Both the position numbers and the translations under genes were made by a program. Source: Peromyscus leucopus (taxonomy: Eukaryota; Chordata; Mammalia; Rodentia; Cricetidae). Taken from it: a DNA stretch of 64,000 bases. Below the pieces are notes generated by a model. That model did not search any database. It saw only the letters and a list, made by a program, of their open reading frames with translations, and was not told the DNA's origin. Numbering within the stretch: position 1 is the first letter of the stretch; every line of letters starts with the position of its first letter. The stretch covers positions 39,432,142-39,496,141 of the forward strand of contig NC_051072.1 in assembly GCF_004664715.2 (NCBI RefSeq), in the 5' to 3' direction. This document shows, in pieces, positions 36,147 through 49,042 of this stretch.

Positions 36147-36325
36147 TGCCCTCAGTACCACCGCTTCTCCCGTGATGAGAGTTTGCGGCTGGTGTGTGGC
36201 GGATTCACGCTGTTCTTGGCGGCTGTGGTTGGATGCGTTTGGGTGCGTACGTGTAGTTACCGACGAACGTGTATTTGGCGATTATGGGCGGCCCCTACCG
36301 GTCCGGCGTTTGTGGGTGGGAAGTA
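36147..36325. other. CpG-dense anomalous segment
   Basis: About 18 CpG in 180 bp, with no resemblance to the flanks or to any repeat I know. It directly follows the end of the inverted copy. It is most likely low-quality read sequence at the join. A short foreign insert is the alternative. Confidence 0.6.
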
Positions 36326-39300
36326 ATAGGGAGCCGGTAGAAGGAAATGAAATGATGAGCAGTGTGAAATTAGATTAGAAAAGCTAGACAAATTACCTCA
36401 GGAAGCTGGTTTTGAAAGTATTGGAGAAGGTAATGGCCAGAGAGGAGATTGCAGAATTGAGATAAGAAACCAAAACACAAGGATGGATAGACTATCCCTG
36501 AGCCAAGGTAACATTTCACAAAGCCCTAGTGCGGCACTCTGAAGTTGCGAGATGAGGCTTTTACTGAAGATTGCCCAATATGCGCCGTTGACAAGAGTGT
36601 GTAGTCAGGCCAATAGGAACTACTGGCTGCATAAATGAAACTTACAAAATATTTAATCTCTTCTAATTCCTCTATTGTGTGGGTTGGTCCAAGGGATATC
36701 TGGAATAACTGAGGCTAGTATCTAGCAAGACAAGGAGGTGGAGACCAGAAGTCAGTGGCTGAAGTTGCTGTGGGGTACCTGCAAAGACTGAGTCCGTGGA
36801 ACACAGTGCTGCCAGTAGCCAGCCGTGACAACTGTCCTTTATTAGGTGAGGTACAACCTGGAGATACATGTGGAAATCTCAACGGACTCAGCATCCTTAG
36901 GTCTAGATCTGTTCTTAGAAACTGTTTGATGGACTTCTTAAGCTGCTTTAAATAAAGAAGTATATTTGCATGATACATGTGTATACATATAACATTTTAA
37001 ACCCATAAAAAGTCACACAGTTTGCTTTATGGTAATGCTTTGATAAGCCAGCATTTAAGATTCACCCTATTACCAATTTGCATTATTAATTGCATCTATC
37101 CATCCATAACTTCTCCTCAAATGAAGTTTTATGAGTGTCTCAAAGGCCATGAACTTGCTAATAAGGAAAAAGTAAGCAAAAACAAAAGAAAATAAATAGC
37201 CACCTGCAAGCCCATTCCAAATTAATATGTTGAATTTTTTATAAAGCACCATTTCATATGCTGATCAATAATTGATTTACTTAATGAAAACAATGGATGA
37301 ATGAGAATAAAAATCAGACTAATAGTGCATGTATTATCAAGCTTTAGTATTTCTAAATGCCCTTAATATCATATTTTAATGTTCAATCAAAAATCATTTT
37401 TCTCAATTCTCTTCTAAATAAAGGAGACTAATTTTATCATGGCCTTCTTCTGACCTTTATGAGTGGTTGTGGGGATCCTATCAACAGACAGTCAAGAACT
37501 CTCTCGGGAGCATTAAAGTCACTAGACAGGGTGCTCAGCTTTCAGTGGAACACAATTATTTTTGTTGAGTGTACTAATGAATTTATGGTGATATTAGAAT
37601 AATCATTTTCTTTATTTTTCATGATAACTTAAAGCTTAGGGTTTCAATACACACTTGGAAAGTGATTGAGGGGAGAGAAAGAGAGAGACATGAGGAGTGA
37701 GGCTGGGTGGTGACGAATGATCTTACCATCCAGACAGCATTTCTCAGCATCTGTTGGGTTCAAAATGCCTCTCCGGTTGTGGTAGATATTACACTGACTT
37801 CCCCTCAAGAACAAAGCTAATTTCCCTGTGTGCAAGAAACACTCTCAACTCTCTGCAAATTACTGCAGCTAACGAAGGCTACCTCACCTAAGCACTTAGT
37901 GTCAAATCAACAGGAGGGCATCCAGGTTCAGCCCTCTCATGCACCCTTAGGACATTCTGAGAGGTATCCCTGCTTCAGAAAGCCCTGACGGGTATACTTA
38001 AGGGTTTTGGAGGTAGTGCTTGCCCGCAGACCATGCTATGTTCCTGAATCCCTCAGTTCTATTTCCTTGCTTCTCATTTCCCTCCCTAGATGGTGATCCC
38101 ATGAACAGTTTCTAAATAAACCTCTTGCTACATGATCTCTTCCTTGGAATCTACTGCTTGGAAACATTATCGGTGAAGCATGTGAAAACACAGAGGGTAT
38201 ACAATTTAGTCCCTGTCTCTTGTCATCCATATACAGACATTTTACATGGGGCCACCATAAAATGAAAATGGTTTGGGTCTCTTTTTCTTCTGGACATCAC
38301 CCTCCTCTGATATGCCACAGACACACAGACTGTTTAAGGGCCTTTGATTGAGAGACATGCTCGGGTTGTGTGTTCTGGATACATAGTGACAAACAGGGAG
38401 GATACACTGAAGTAACTTCACCCTGAAAAATATATAGAACTATATATAACCATTAATATTTATCTAAATATATACAGCCATTAATAACTGTCTTAAATAC
38501 ATACATCCAATGCTCATTAAATTAACAAGCATGCATTTAAAAGTAGTACTTAGGTTTTCCATGACAGAAATCTAAAGAGTGCATTATTTTGTACACTTCC
38601 CCCCAATTATAATATTTTCTCCTCATCTATTGCCCAAACTTCAATACTTTTATGAATTGGAACTCAGGAAACATTCATTTTCATGAAGAAATTCAGAACT
38701 TACTGCTTTCTTTTTTTCAAGTTACATTATGGAAACTATCAAAAATACAGACACACCTAACACAAGGCTGAGAAACAGCTGATGCATTATCTTAACTGGT
38801 GAGCCAGTGAGTCTATCCTGCCAGTTAAGTGACTTAGATAGGATTGCACAGAAATACCACTTAACTGACTACTTACTTGTTCAAAACAGATTAACTGAAT
38901 TTAATGACAGTAATTAGAATTGAAGGGGAACATTCCAGAAACATTCATTGCACTATGACATTTTACAGAAATATTACTTTCTTGAACTGAAAGACATCAT
39001 CCAACATTTCAAAGTTGAAACTGGAAAAATACCTCTAGAGACCAGATTTCTATAGATGCATACTAATCTGGTCATTCTTCAATTAGATGAAGCGGAAAAA
39101 CGTGTATCCAGTCAGTAATTGTATATGGTGATGCCACAGGAGAATGCTTCCTATTCCATCCCTGGGCAGGTATCTGAAACTGCCATGAATAGATGGGCTT
39201 GGATGGCAAGATGGAAGTGTTGGAGATTGGGAGCATAGGCAGGTCACACTGCTGGGTAGGTGGAAGACACAATGACAAGGCACAGGGACAGGATGGAATG

Positions 39301-39744
39301 GGGGAAATTCTGGTGGAAAAGTTTCCCCCATAGCAATTAAGCAGAGAGGACCTGCCTCAACTTCATACCCTCATTCTCATCTTGGAAAACACTTCAAAAT
39401 TACAGAAATACAGAAACCAGCTACTCTGAATACATATTAGCCATAACTCTTTATTAGTCATTACTGTGTTGTTTAATATAAAAAGAGGTTTAAAAATAAA
39501 AGTAGACACAGAGAAAGAAAAGATGGGGAGGAGCAGAAATCCTCTAGCCCTGCTCCTTTGCCCTTGACTAAGCATCACTTACAGGCTGATTTTGTGGTCT
39601 AGGATACTTTGTGGTACCAAAGTATCTCTGCATATGCTGATTCTGTCAGAAGGTCATGACCAGCTCTTCTCAGAGCTATTGATTCAATAACAGGAGGGCT
39701 CATTACTTGGGAAGATTTTTCCTGTGTCTTGTTTGGGTGCCTTT
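36326..39744. other. Unassigned non-coding stretch
   Basis: Clean, CpG-poor sequence resumes. I recognise no gene or repeat family. The part at 36,670-36,960 ends in CTTTAAATAAAGAAG, which looks like a polyadenylation signal, but no poly(A) tail or coding homology is visible, so I do not call a retropseudogene. Confidence 0.4.
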
Positions 39745-40290
39745 ACATAGACTATTCAAATGATACATGATCCAACCATTTTTAAAGGTCCACCTTAACG
39801 ACCTTATGGTATTCACAGTTGTGAACACATTCTCACAGTTTAGAACATTTTATCATGTAAAGAAGTCTTTTATCCTTTTATCTTCCAGTATCCATCCCTC
39901 ACTCAGCCACTTATAACCCCTTACTTCTGACTGTAGATGTATCTACTATAAACATTTCATATAAAGTAAAACACGCAAAATGTCATTCCAGCCCCTTTCA
40001 CTTAATGTATGGTTTCCAAGGTTCATGTATGTGACAACAGCAACTGTAAGTACAGAACTTCTCTTCAATGCTATTAATATTCATTGTATGAATACATCAT
40101 ATTTATATGTCTATTCTTTGTGTGATGGATTATTTCTACTTCTGCTTATTACAAAAATTGCTGCTATAAATATTGGCATACAATGCTTGGGGAGGGTATG
40201 CTGTCACTTCTTTAGATTTATTCCTGTAAGTGGAATTATTGGAACATATGCTAATTCTACATTCAATGATTTCAGGCAATGAGGTATCCT
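39745..40290 (-). repeat. Ancient L1M-like 3' region, antisense
   Basis: The plus-strand order CATTTCATATAAAGTAAAAC, CCCCTTTCACTTAATGTATG, CAAGGTTCATGTATGTG, ATTGCTGCTATAAATATTGG and GTGGAATTATTGGAACATAT matches antisense mammal-wide L1M. It is heavily diverged, so it predates the rodent-specific repeats. Confidence 0.75.
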
Positions 40291-40929
40291 ATATTTTCCC
40301 ACCCATTCCTTCATGCCTAACCGATAATTATCTGAAACAAAATCATCTTCATATCTTCTAAAGGCTTCATGTCAAAGACCCACATTTAGTACCCAGTGTC
40401 TAGCTAAAATGGCCTTGTTTGTTCATGAATTAACGCTGGGATCATTTGACAAACAAAACTCACACACGAGACGCCCTGCAAGCCCATTCTTTTTAATACA
40501 ATGTGCTATATGGTAGCAACGAAAATTAATTGCAAAAGCTCTTGAAGATAGAGGCACATAATGGTAGGTTTCCTGTCAGGATACTCTGCATGTTATTTTG
40601 CTGTTCCAGAACTTGATTGTAAAACACAATGCTGGGATAACACCATTTATAATAAAATATACTATATTCTATGTTGGCTTAGCATTTCAAAGGTTACTAT
40701 AATTCTAGGCTCAACCTTTAGAGCTTTCCAGAAATGAGAAAATTAATGTGTAAATATGCTTAGTTACATTCTGATGTGTATTGCTAGTTACAGAGCTGGT
40801 GGAATTTTACCCAAGACTCCAAAGTTCAAGAGTATAGCATGTTCAGTTATAATCAGTCTAGTAAAAAGAACTCTAAGAGATGTCTGTCTGCTACCTTTCT
40901 ACTTATCTCTTCTTTCTATTCTGCCCAGC

Positions 40930-41290
40930 ATAACACAACACACACATAACTCAAATTGGATACTCACTTTACATTCATGCACATAGAGTGCCGCATATAG
41001 GACACTTCAGACACAGATAAGCATATACATGTTCACCTCATATAGAGAACAAATTCATATATATACCCTTCATACATGCACACACACCCTAGGTACATAT
41101 TACATATATATTCACCTTACAAAATATACTCAATAGTATATACCACAGAGGCAAACAAATATGCATCTCATATGTGCTCAACTCACAGACACACAAAACA
41201 CATGCACATATACATACTACACTCACACAAAACCTCATGCATATAATACATTCACATATGCATACTGTATATAAATGTTACATATAAATT
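40930..41290. repeat. Degenerate CACA/CATA-rich tract
   Basis: Irregular CACATA, CACACA and TATACA segments leading into the pure CA run. Confidence 0.7.
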
Positions 41291-41293
41291 CAC

Positions 41294-41324
<31 letters not shown>
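41291..41324. repeat. (CA)n microsatellite
   Basis: Pure CA repeat. Confidence 0.95.
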
Positions 41325-41326
<2 letters not shown>

Positions 41327-41656
41327 CCACAGGTAGAAAAGTGGTGCAATTGTACTTTCAGATTAGAAATCAGAGTCAGATTTTGTAGGGAGGAGGCCCC
41401 AAATGCTAAGGCCCTGCCTTCCTGTCTTTTAACCCTCCCTTCTTTACTGACATCTCTTTTGCTAGGAAGCATCTCTCAGATCCATGTGTTATGTGACTCT
41501 GCAGGGAGTGGTTAGAGCGACAAGGACATGTGATAAAAAGAAAGATGGAAACCTTGTTTTCCACCTAAGTCATATGGAGGCTCTAGGAGGTGTGGAAATG
41601 ATGTTAAACATTTAGTTATGATATAGTAGCCAACTGTGAGAGCTTGGGGGGGCATT

Positions 41657-41748
41657 CCTTTTTTTTTCTTTTCCAGAGCTGAGGACCGAACCCAGGGCCT
41701 TGTGCTTGCTAGGCAAGTGCTCTATCAATGAGCTAAATCCCCAACCCT
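41657..41748 (-). repeat. ID SINE (BC1-related)
   Basis: In reverse it starts GGGTTGGGGATTTAGCTCAT and continues through CTAGCAAGCACAAGGCCCTG to an A-rich tail (the T-rich run at 41,660-41,670). This is the full length of an ID element. A loose G-rich flanking duplication is visible. Confidence 0.92.
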
Positions 41749-41759
41749 GTGGGGGACAA

Positions 41760-43430
41760 TTTTAAAGTCTTCAACTCTACTGCCACTTGTAGTAGTGGAA
41801 TCTACCCCGCAGCTATTACAAAGTCCAAGAGCAAACATTCAACACAAAATACCAGCCACGCTGTAAGAATTCAATGAAGAGCACCTGTTCCGATTACCAG
41901 ACATTATTTCTCTCACTACCACATATACACTTCAGAATATAGTTACAAAGCTTTTTTTTTAAAAAAGAACAAATTATGAAAAACTGCATTAAAAGCACAC
42001 TACTTACTTCAGAGATATCCCTATTAAGAAAATGAGAAACACTTCTTTTCTGTCATCAATGACTGCTTTATCATAGTCTTTCCCACTGTAATTGCTAAAA
42101 TTGAAAAGTCTCTCAGGAAGAAAATTTGCATTAATTTTCAACCCAATTGCAAATCTGGGAAGTCAAATAACTCCATGCTAGTCCAGTGCTCTCACAACTT
42201 GGTAGTGACTTAAGATAGTGACTAAAATCAGGGCTGGAGAATGTGCCATTGTCCTATTCCAAAGGTTTTCAGTGTTTGCTGACCCTGCGTTTCAACAAAT
42301 CTACAGCACTGGAAGGTTCAGACTGGCTTGCTAACGTGACACAGATTTCATCCTTCATTTTCTAAAACATCATGGTAGTTGAGTATTTTTTCTTTGCAAG
42401 CTTACAGTCTCCATTTCCTATGGATATTCTCATTACACACTGTCTATGTATTTTAACCCTACAAAATGTACTGCCTATATGGGTATTTAAATTCATGAAG
42501 AGACTTGCTCACCCACAGACTCCTTAACCTGCTTCACATGAATGTTGTTAATAAGATCAGAATAGCAAATTATAAATAAATGCGAACACATACAAATTTT
42601 CTCCAGGCAAGAGTTGTAATTTAGTTTCACAATACAAAAAGGGATTTATGTTTTTAGAGTCACAATCTTATTATTTAACAACCTAATTTTAATTAGCATT
42701 TTAAATACTCTCTGAAAATTAGTTCAAAAGAAATCATAACAGTTATGAAAATATTTGAATTTACTTATTACATAAATTTTTTATTGTGTTTAAAATTCCT
42801 AAGTAACACTATAAGCATGTTTAGGGCTTGAAATTATTTGCTAGATTACCATTAGAGTGAATTTTTAATAAATATTTTAATTGAAATTACAGTTTTTAAA
42901 ATAATTACTGAATATAGTTTGCTATGTAATTATACTATTTCAAGCATAGTCATAATCAAGATTTTCAAATGTCATATTTTTGAATAACATACTTATAAAC
43001 ATCATAGGAAAATGGTATCATTCTCTTCACTGTACAGACTGAGAAATAATTTTACCCCTTGAAGTTCCTGAGTATATTATTTACTAAAGTGCCTCATAAA
43101 AATATTATTTAACTCCAAACTTATTTTAATAGCTTATGCTTCAAAATTCTACTGTGTTCCATTTTTTCAAGCGTTCTAATGGAGGGCTGGATTTTAGAAT
43201 AGTCACCTTGGTCTAAGGATGCTCAACTGACTGCCATGGTCAGTAAGTATAAATTATCATTGCCAAACACATTGTATCACTGCATGGTTTAATCTACATG
43301 CAAACATGTATATATGTACATATGCATGGTATTTTAAGAAAAACTTGATGCAATTTAATTTTTTTCAGAGATATTCACCTTCAAGTTCAATTGACATCCT
43401 GGAAAGGGATATTTTTAACCACTAAATAAA
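41760..43430. other. Unassigned AT-rich stretch
   Basis: No repeat family recognised. 42,540-43,140 is very AT-rich with several AATTA motifs. It could be conserved non-coding DNA, but I cannot test this. Confidence 0.4.
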
Positions 43431-43462
43431 AGGTTCTCTCTCTGTCTCTCTCTTCTTTGCAG

Positions 43463-43595
43463 ATTTCTAACAAATATTTGATGGGATAAACTGCTGAAAC
43501 TAGATCTCTTGGTAGAAGAACAGATCTATCAAGTCCTCGTGGTTGAATATATAGCTCAGATGGCTTTCTTTCCAAGAACTACATGCAAGAAGATG
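43463..43595 (+). other. Candidate spliced exon
   Basis: A 30-base pyrimidine run (43,432-43,461) with TTCTTTGCAG ends at 43,462, and a donor-like ATG|GTGAGC follows at 43,595/43,596. The 133-bp interval has stops in all frames near its start, so it is not an ordinary internal coding exon. From 43,482 one frame is open to the donor. An ATG at 43,560 would give 12 codons (MAFFPRTTCKKM) ending in phase 0. A non-coding or alternative first coding exon is possible, but chance is not excluded. Confidence 0.2.
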
Positions 43596-44928
43596 GTGAG
43601 CAGAAAGGAACCAAATCCTGTGTCACACAAGAATTAGAATGAAAGCATGGAAAAGGCTTGCATGCCTGAATGCTTAGGGCCAGAGTGTTAGTAAAGGAAA
43701 GTGGTGAATTACATTTAAAGTTCTTCTGAAAACTAACTGAAAAGGAAAAGAAATCAAAACCGTAAGTGAGAACAGCTTTGTGTGTCCACCCCCTCACTAC
43801 CAAGCCCTCAAAATGTAGCTCTAGAAGGCTCTTAAGTTGTGAGTTTTCACAGATTAGGAGTCCCCAGGATAGTCTAGTCAAACACACTTTTTAATACTTA
43901 GTATTTTGTTTTAGCCCTGCGTTTTTTTTCTGACCTGTGTCAGGTGACCCCGCGTAATTGAATGAGTTACTCACATTGAATGAGCAATTTATTTTAACTT
44001 CCATTCTTGTCCCACCAAGGGGCTAGCTCACTACTACGGCGTACATGCAATGGTCTTGGGCTCTGCTTGCCTCATATACCAGCTGTGGAGTGAGTGACCA
44101 CACGCAGCCAAGTCTCTCAATAAAAATTTGTTTGTTTTGTTTGTTTGTTTGTTTTTTAAAAGGAACATTGACATCATAATGTCTCCATTTTAACCCTATA
44201 GGGCACACTTCTGAAGGTGCTGAGGCTTTATTCCAAGGAAACCTTGCTGTCCAGTGTTTGTAAGCAGAGCTTGTATCTGTGAACTTAGGCTTCAAATGAA
44301 AAGCATTTGCTCTGTAAGTTTTGTTTTCATGGAAACTATTCAAATCCCACTTATTTGCCTTCTCTTTCAAGGATGGATGACCATGAAAATTGTTTTCTCT
44401 CTTCCCTTTTCTTTCCAATTGCCCCTCTCTATAGTCCATTTCTCTCCTGAAATCAAAGAGCTATCTGGCAGCATCTTCAGATTAACTTAATGTGATGGGC
44501 TTTTGTTTTTCGATGGTGAGCCAAGTTCTGTATGTAGATGTAGTTTTGCTTTTTGGAGGATACCTGGAATTTAGCCTCAAGGATTGAGACTATCACCCAC
44601 ACTCCCATGTACAATGATGCTAAACTGGATTCGAGGGCCCCTTTAGTTGTGATCTGTAGATTGCATTTAATGAAGTACAGACGACTGGCAATGATGTGGT
44701 CACACGGATGACATAAAAGTTGCTTTAAAAGTGCTTAAAGCACGCCACCACAAAGACCAAGTTCTAAGTAGCATGCCTGAATTCACAGGGAGGATAGTGA
44801 TTTCAAAAGATGATCTTTATCATCTCTTCAGACTTATCCCATCACTCAGCTATGAGAATGCCTACAGTATCCCCTACTGGCCAGTCTACATCATGGCTAA
44901 AGATGGAGCATAGGAGATGCAATTGCAG
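43596..44928. other. Unassigned non-coding stretch
   Basis: A (GTTT)n-like tract lies at about 44,128-44,155. Otherwise no repeat or gene is recognised. Confidence 0.4.
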
Positions 44929-45496
44929 TGTCAGGGACTGAAGCAGGCTTTCCCTGGGGCCACCGACCAGCACCCAAATCAAGACACAAGACTTTATTAA
45001 TTATGAATGCTCAGCCCTCTCTTGTGCTTGTCCAACTAGCTCTTACAGCGTGATTTAACCTGCTTCTCTTCATCTACGTTTTGCCTTGGGCCTTTTTACT
45101 TTTCTTTCATTCTGCATGTCTTTTATTCTATGTCTGTCTGTCTGGTGACTGTCTGACTGGCCCTGGACATCTCACTTTCTTTCTCCCTCCTTCTCTCCAT
45201 TTTTCCTCTTGAGCCTGGATTTCTCCCCTACTCATTTTCTCTGCCCACCAGCCCTGCCTATCCCTCTCCTGCTGAGCTATTTTTGCCATTCAGTTTTTTA
45301 TTAGACCAATCAGGTACCTTAAGCAGGCAAAGTAAAACAACAACACATCTTCACATAATTAAACAAATGCAACACACTTTGCATAGTTAAAGTAATAGTC
45401 CCCAACATAAACAAATGCAACACACCTTACATAGTTAAAGTAATATTCTGCAACATAAACAAAATGTAGCACATCTTTACATAGTAATATTCTACA
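44929..45496 (-). mobile_element. Solo LTR, ERV (likely class II), antisense
   Basis: In reverse it starts TGTAGAATATTACTATG and ends CAGTCCCTGACA. It carries AATAAAGTCTTGTGTCTTGA as a polyadenylation signal region near its 3' end. The U3 start has about three copies of a unit of about 50 bp (45,350-45,490). No clear target duplication was found, so the ends are approximate. No internal genes are attached. Confidence 0.75.
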
Positions 45497-48282
45497 AGGG
45501 GCCAATCTCCAAAGAGACCTTAAGAGCAGTGTTACTACCTTTTCATTTCTTTATGTGGTTCCTACAGCGATTTTCCTTAAGGTTTAGCGTGCTTTATCTA
45601 CTCTTGTGAGGTTTCACAAAGACATTGAAAAATTTAGATTCCTAGCATACTAAAAGGCACTTATAACAATAAATAGTTACTTTTCCTCAAATAGCTTTTC
45701 CTCAGAAGGTAAATTATCAAATAACAATTGAGAACTCTATTCATGGTTGCGTATCACTTATACAAATGGTTACAAGCAAAGTGTATTGAATTTTAGACTT
45801 CTGAATATTAAAATAGTAATAATAACATATTTGAGGCAATACCAATTCTAAGTACAAAAATCATTTATGTCTCATATACCTCTTATGAATTAATGCTAAA
45901 CATAATTTTTATAAATATTTTTAATGGGCTTAAAATTTGACTTACAGTTTTGCTGCTTGAGGTTAGGAGTGGAACCTGCCACTCATGGCATTATGTTGGT
46001 GTCCAGAAAGTTTTAGGTTGCGGAGCATTTTAGATTTAATGTTTTAAAATTAAAGGATGCTAAACCTTTACCTGTTTCACGTTAAGGGGCAAGCCAGACC
46101 CACAATGAACACAGTGGCAATGATAATGCCATTAGGATGCTATTTATGTTAACAAAAATAAACAAGAAAGCAAGCAGCATGTTGAGAACTCAACTCAGAT
46201 GCCCTATGTTTTCTCTGCCTATAAAGTGTCACACATGACACAAGACTGGCATAAACAGCATGATATTGCCTTCTTTATCACGTTTACATAGTAAGAAATT
46301 GGCTAATTTTCTTTGAGATAAAGTTAGGTAAATAAACTTCTGCATCAGTAATGTAGCATTAAATCCAATTAATTTTCCATACCAAGATACACGAGCAAAA
46401 CCTGACATTGTCCAGAATTAATTACACATAGAGCAACATTCTCACTTTCTTGGCCGATTGCATCTCTCTTGCCTTCTTTATATGTTTGTAAAAAATCAGG
46501 TAGAAATGAACTAAGTGGTTCATTTCATACTGGAAGGAACCTGAACATGAGCACCGTAGCTCCCGGTAAAGCTGGGGCTGGGCAATGGCATTTTGACCCT
46601 TCTGCCTGCTTGGGGTGCTAAATGTATGAACATCACATGCTGAGGAGTATAACCTGTCTTTGGACCTCTTCTTGGTAGATGCAAAGTGCAGGAGAATTAA
46701 CAAGCTGAGCTTCAACATCAGGCCAGAGGAGTACTTAGCTGTCAGCTTTCTTAGCAATGACTTTAAAGAGCTGCTCTTTTCAAAAGCGCTGGCTCAGTTT
46801 TAGTTCCAGTTCCCCATGTGTGTACTCTTACGAAATTTACCTTCCACAGTGGCTTAAAGTCAAACTTCATGAGAATCAGACAGGACTGGAACATGAGAGG
46901 CTGTGGTTTCTGAATGAATTATATAAATTACAAGCAAGAGAAGCTTCTAAGGACACTGTATCTCTCCTTCGCTTTTAATTCCTTCTGAAACCCCAGGTAA
47001 ATCACCCTCAGTGAAACAATGTTCTCTCTCTAGGTGTTCATTATTCTGTGTTTTACTATAACATTTCACATGTCAAACAAAAGAATAAATGTCATCAGAG
47101 GAACATGTGGTTTCTGGATTCCAAAAAGACAAATTTCACTTATTACTTCGCTTTCTTCCTTTCAAAATAGGGTTTGTAAACTGTACACAGCTGACTCTGC
47201 TCAAGCCTCTGTATGTAGAAAAAGCTATAATACAAGACTGGATATCAGGGATGCTGTTTGTAAATGAGTATAAATTTTAAGATGTAAAACAAATGAATTT
47301 AGAAATCCTTTAAACGGGTGTTTATTGTGAATCAGTAGCTGTTGTTATATTTTGCTACTTATCTCCCTAACCACTAAAACAAAATTACACAGAAAAAAAT
47401 AGAAGATATTCAACTTTGCTTATTTCCATTGGTAGTTTTCAAATAAGTAATTTCAGTTTTAAGACTTTTTTATCACATGAAATAAATATTGAATAATTAT
47501 TTTATTTCACTCTGGATGTTTAGTTGATTGCATTTTGCTATCTCTATTACTTTTTATAAACAAACTATTTTACTGTATCCTCACACCCCACAGAATCTCC
47601 TCAAACCTAAATAATGACATCTCTGTAGGGGAGGAATCTATTTATATGCGCAACACATTCGTAAGCAACTGTTGTGGAGACGGGATCAAAATATACAGCA
47701 GAAATTTGAAGATAGTAAGCACGAGGGGCTGACAAAGGTTAAGAGGATAGCATATCCTTCAGCTCTTCTCCTTACCTCAGCCCAACTCAAAATATATGCA
47801 GGAAATGTCTCCATTCTCCTCCCCACTCACATTCTAAAGGGGATGAAGAATTAAATTTGAAAATACAAGACAAAGGAACCAGTATCTGCTCACCCTTCAA
47901 AGCAATTCCTTTATTCTGAATCACCTTAGAAACAATCATAATGTTGAGAAGAAATATTTAGAGTTAGAAAAACCTCCAAAGCTTTCTCAGTCACCAAGAT
48001 CCCATGGACTGATGGACAGAAACACTGCAGAGCCCCGAATGTACAATCACCCTTCCATCCCCTTTTCAGGACCTTTGCCTACTGAGATATGGTAGGAGTA
48101 CTATAGACATATATTTTAAGCTATATGTTGTGGTTGTGATGTTGAACTAGGCAGCCTACAACACAAATGTCTTGCTGACCAGCCAAAATACTCTGAATGA
48201 AAAACACTTAACTTTGACAAATAAAATCATATACTATTGTGATGAGTATAAAGCATTTAACAATCTTCAAAATAGAAGGGGC
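45497..48282. other. Unassigned non-coding stretch
   Basis: AT-rich, with no repeat family or gene recognised. The short open frames at 46,422-46,757 and 47,034-47,280 have no recognisable domains. Confidence 0.4.
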
Positions 48283-48606
48283 TGTAGTGGCTAGGCTCAT
48301 AGGGAGTGGCACTATTAGGAGGTGTGTCCTTGTTGGAGGAAGTATGCTACCAGAAATGGATTTTAAGGTTTTAAATGCTAAAGCCAGGCCCAGTATACTC
48401 TCTCTCCCTGCTGGCTGCTGCTCTGGATGTAGAGCTCTCGCTGCTTCTCCAGTACCAACCATGTCTGCCTGCCTGCTTCCATGCTTCCCACCATAATGAT
48501 GATCAACTAAACCTCCAAACTGTAAGACAGCCCCAATGAAATGTTTTTCTTTATAAGAGTTGCTGTGGTCATGGGCTCTCTTCACAGCAATAAAAACCCT
48601 AAGATA
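48283..48606 (-). mobile_element. Rodent medium-reiterated repeat (antisense relative of 7,962-8,548)
   Basis: The plus-strand order AGGAGGTGTGTCCTTGTTGG, AAGCCAGGCCCAGTATAC, CAACCATGTCTGCCTGCC, TATAAGAGTTGCTGTGGTCA and TCTCTTCACAGCAATAAAAA is the reverse of the 7,962 family. Confidence 0.7.
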
Positions 48607-48690
48607 GGGGCTAAGGGTCTAACTCAGTAGTGAAGAGTATGCCTAGCACAGGTGAGGCTCTGGGTTCAAGTTGCACCACACACACACAAA
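48607..48690 (+). repeat. ID-like tRNA-derived SINE, old
   Basis: GGGGCTAAGGGTCTAACTCA, GCCTAGCACAGGTGAGGCTC and GGGTTCAAGTTGCACC end in a CACACACAAA tail. It is a diverged ID-type head. Confidence 0.7.
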
Positions 48691-48837
48691 GTGGAACAAC
48701 AGAAGTGCAGTGTACACGTGCTGTAGAGTGAGCAAAGCAATCCATAGAGGGTTAAAAGAAAATATAGAAGAGTGTATGTCCAATATCTATTTATATACAT
48801 AGACTCATTTCTATTTTCATACTTTAAAAACAAGTTA

Positions 48838-49042
48838 TTTTTTATTTAAATATGTGTATGACTATGTGCAGAGGGGTATGAGTGCCCGTGGAGCCCCCAA
48901 AAAGGTTATTAATCACCTAGGGCTGAAGTTACAGGTAATTGTGAGCCTGCCTGACATTTGGTGCTGGGAATTGAATTGAAATCCTCTGTAAGAGCAGCAA
49001 GGACTCTTAACTGCTGAGCTATCTTTCTCTCTCTCCAGACAT
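48838..49042 (-). repeat. B3-like SINE
   Basis: On the plus strand a T/A-rich tail leads into GGTGCTGGGAATTGAATTG, CCTCTGTAAGAGCAGCAAGG and CTTAACTGCTGAGCTATC, the tRNA-derived head in reverse. Confidence 0.85.

Noticed and set aside
30918..36325. A novel mobile island, viral insert or foreign genomic island
   Set aside because: The CpG-rich unlike-host composition first suggested foreign DNA, but the outer arm is a reverse copy of the adjacent host sequence and the quality gradient fits read error better. No gene structure is present.
36670..36960. Processed pseudogene 3' end
   Set aside because: An AATAAA-like signal is present, but there is no poly(A) tract, no flanking duplication and no coding homology that I can identify.
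41657..41748. tRNA gene
   Set aside because: A- and B-box-like sequence is present, but the full sequence is an ID SINE with an A-rich tail, not a folded tRNA.
44254..44490. Signal-peptide-like short open frame
   Set aside because: It has a hydrophobic stretch only. No upstream exon, promoter or homology is visible.
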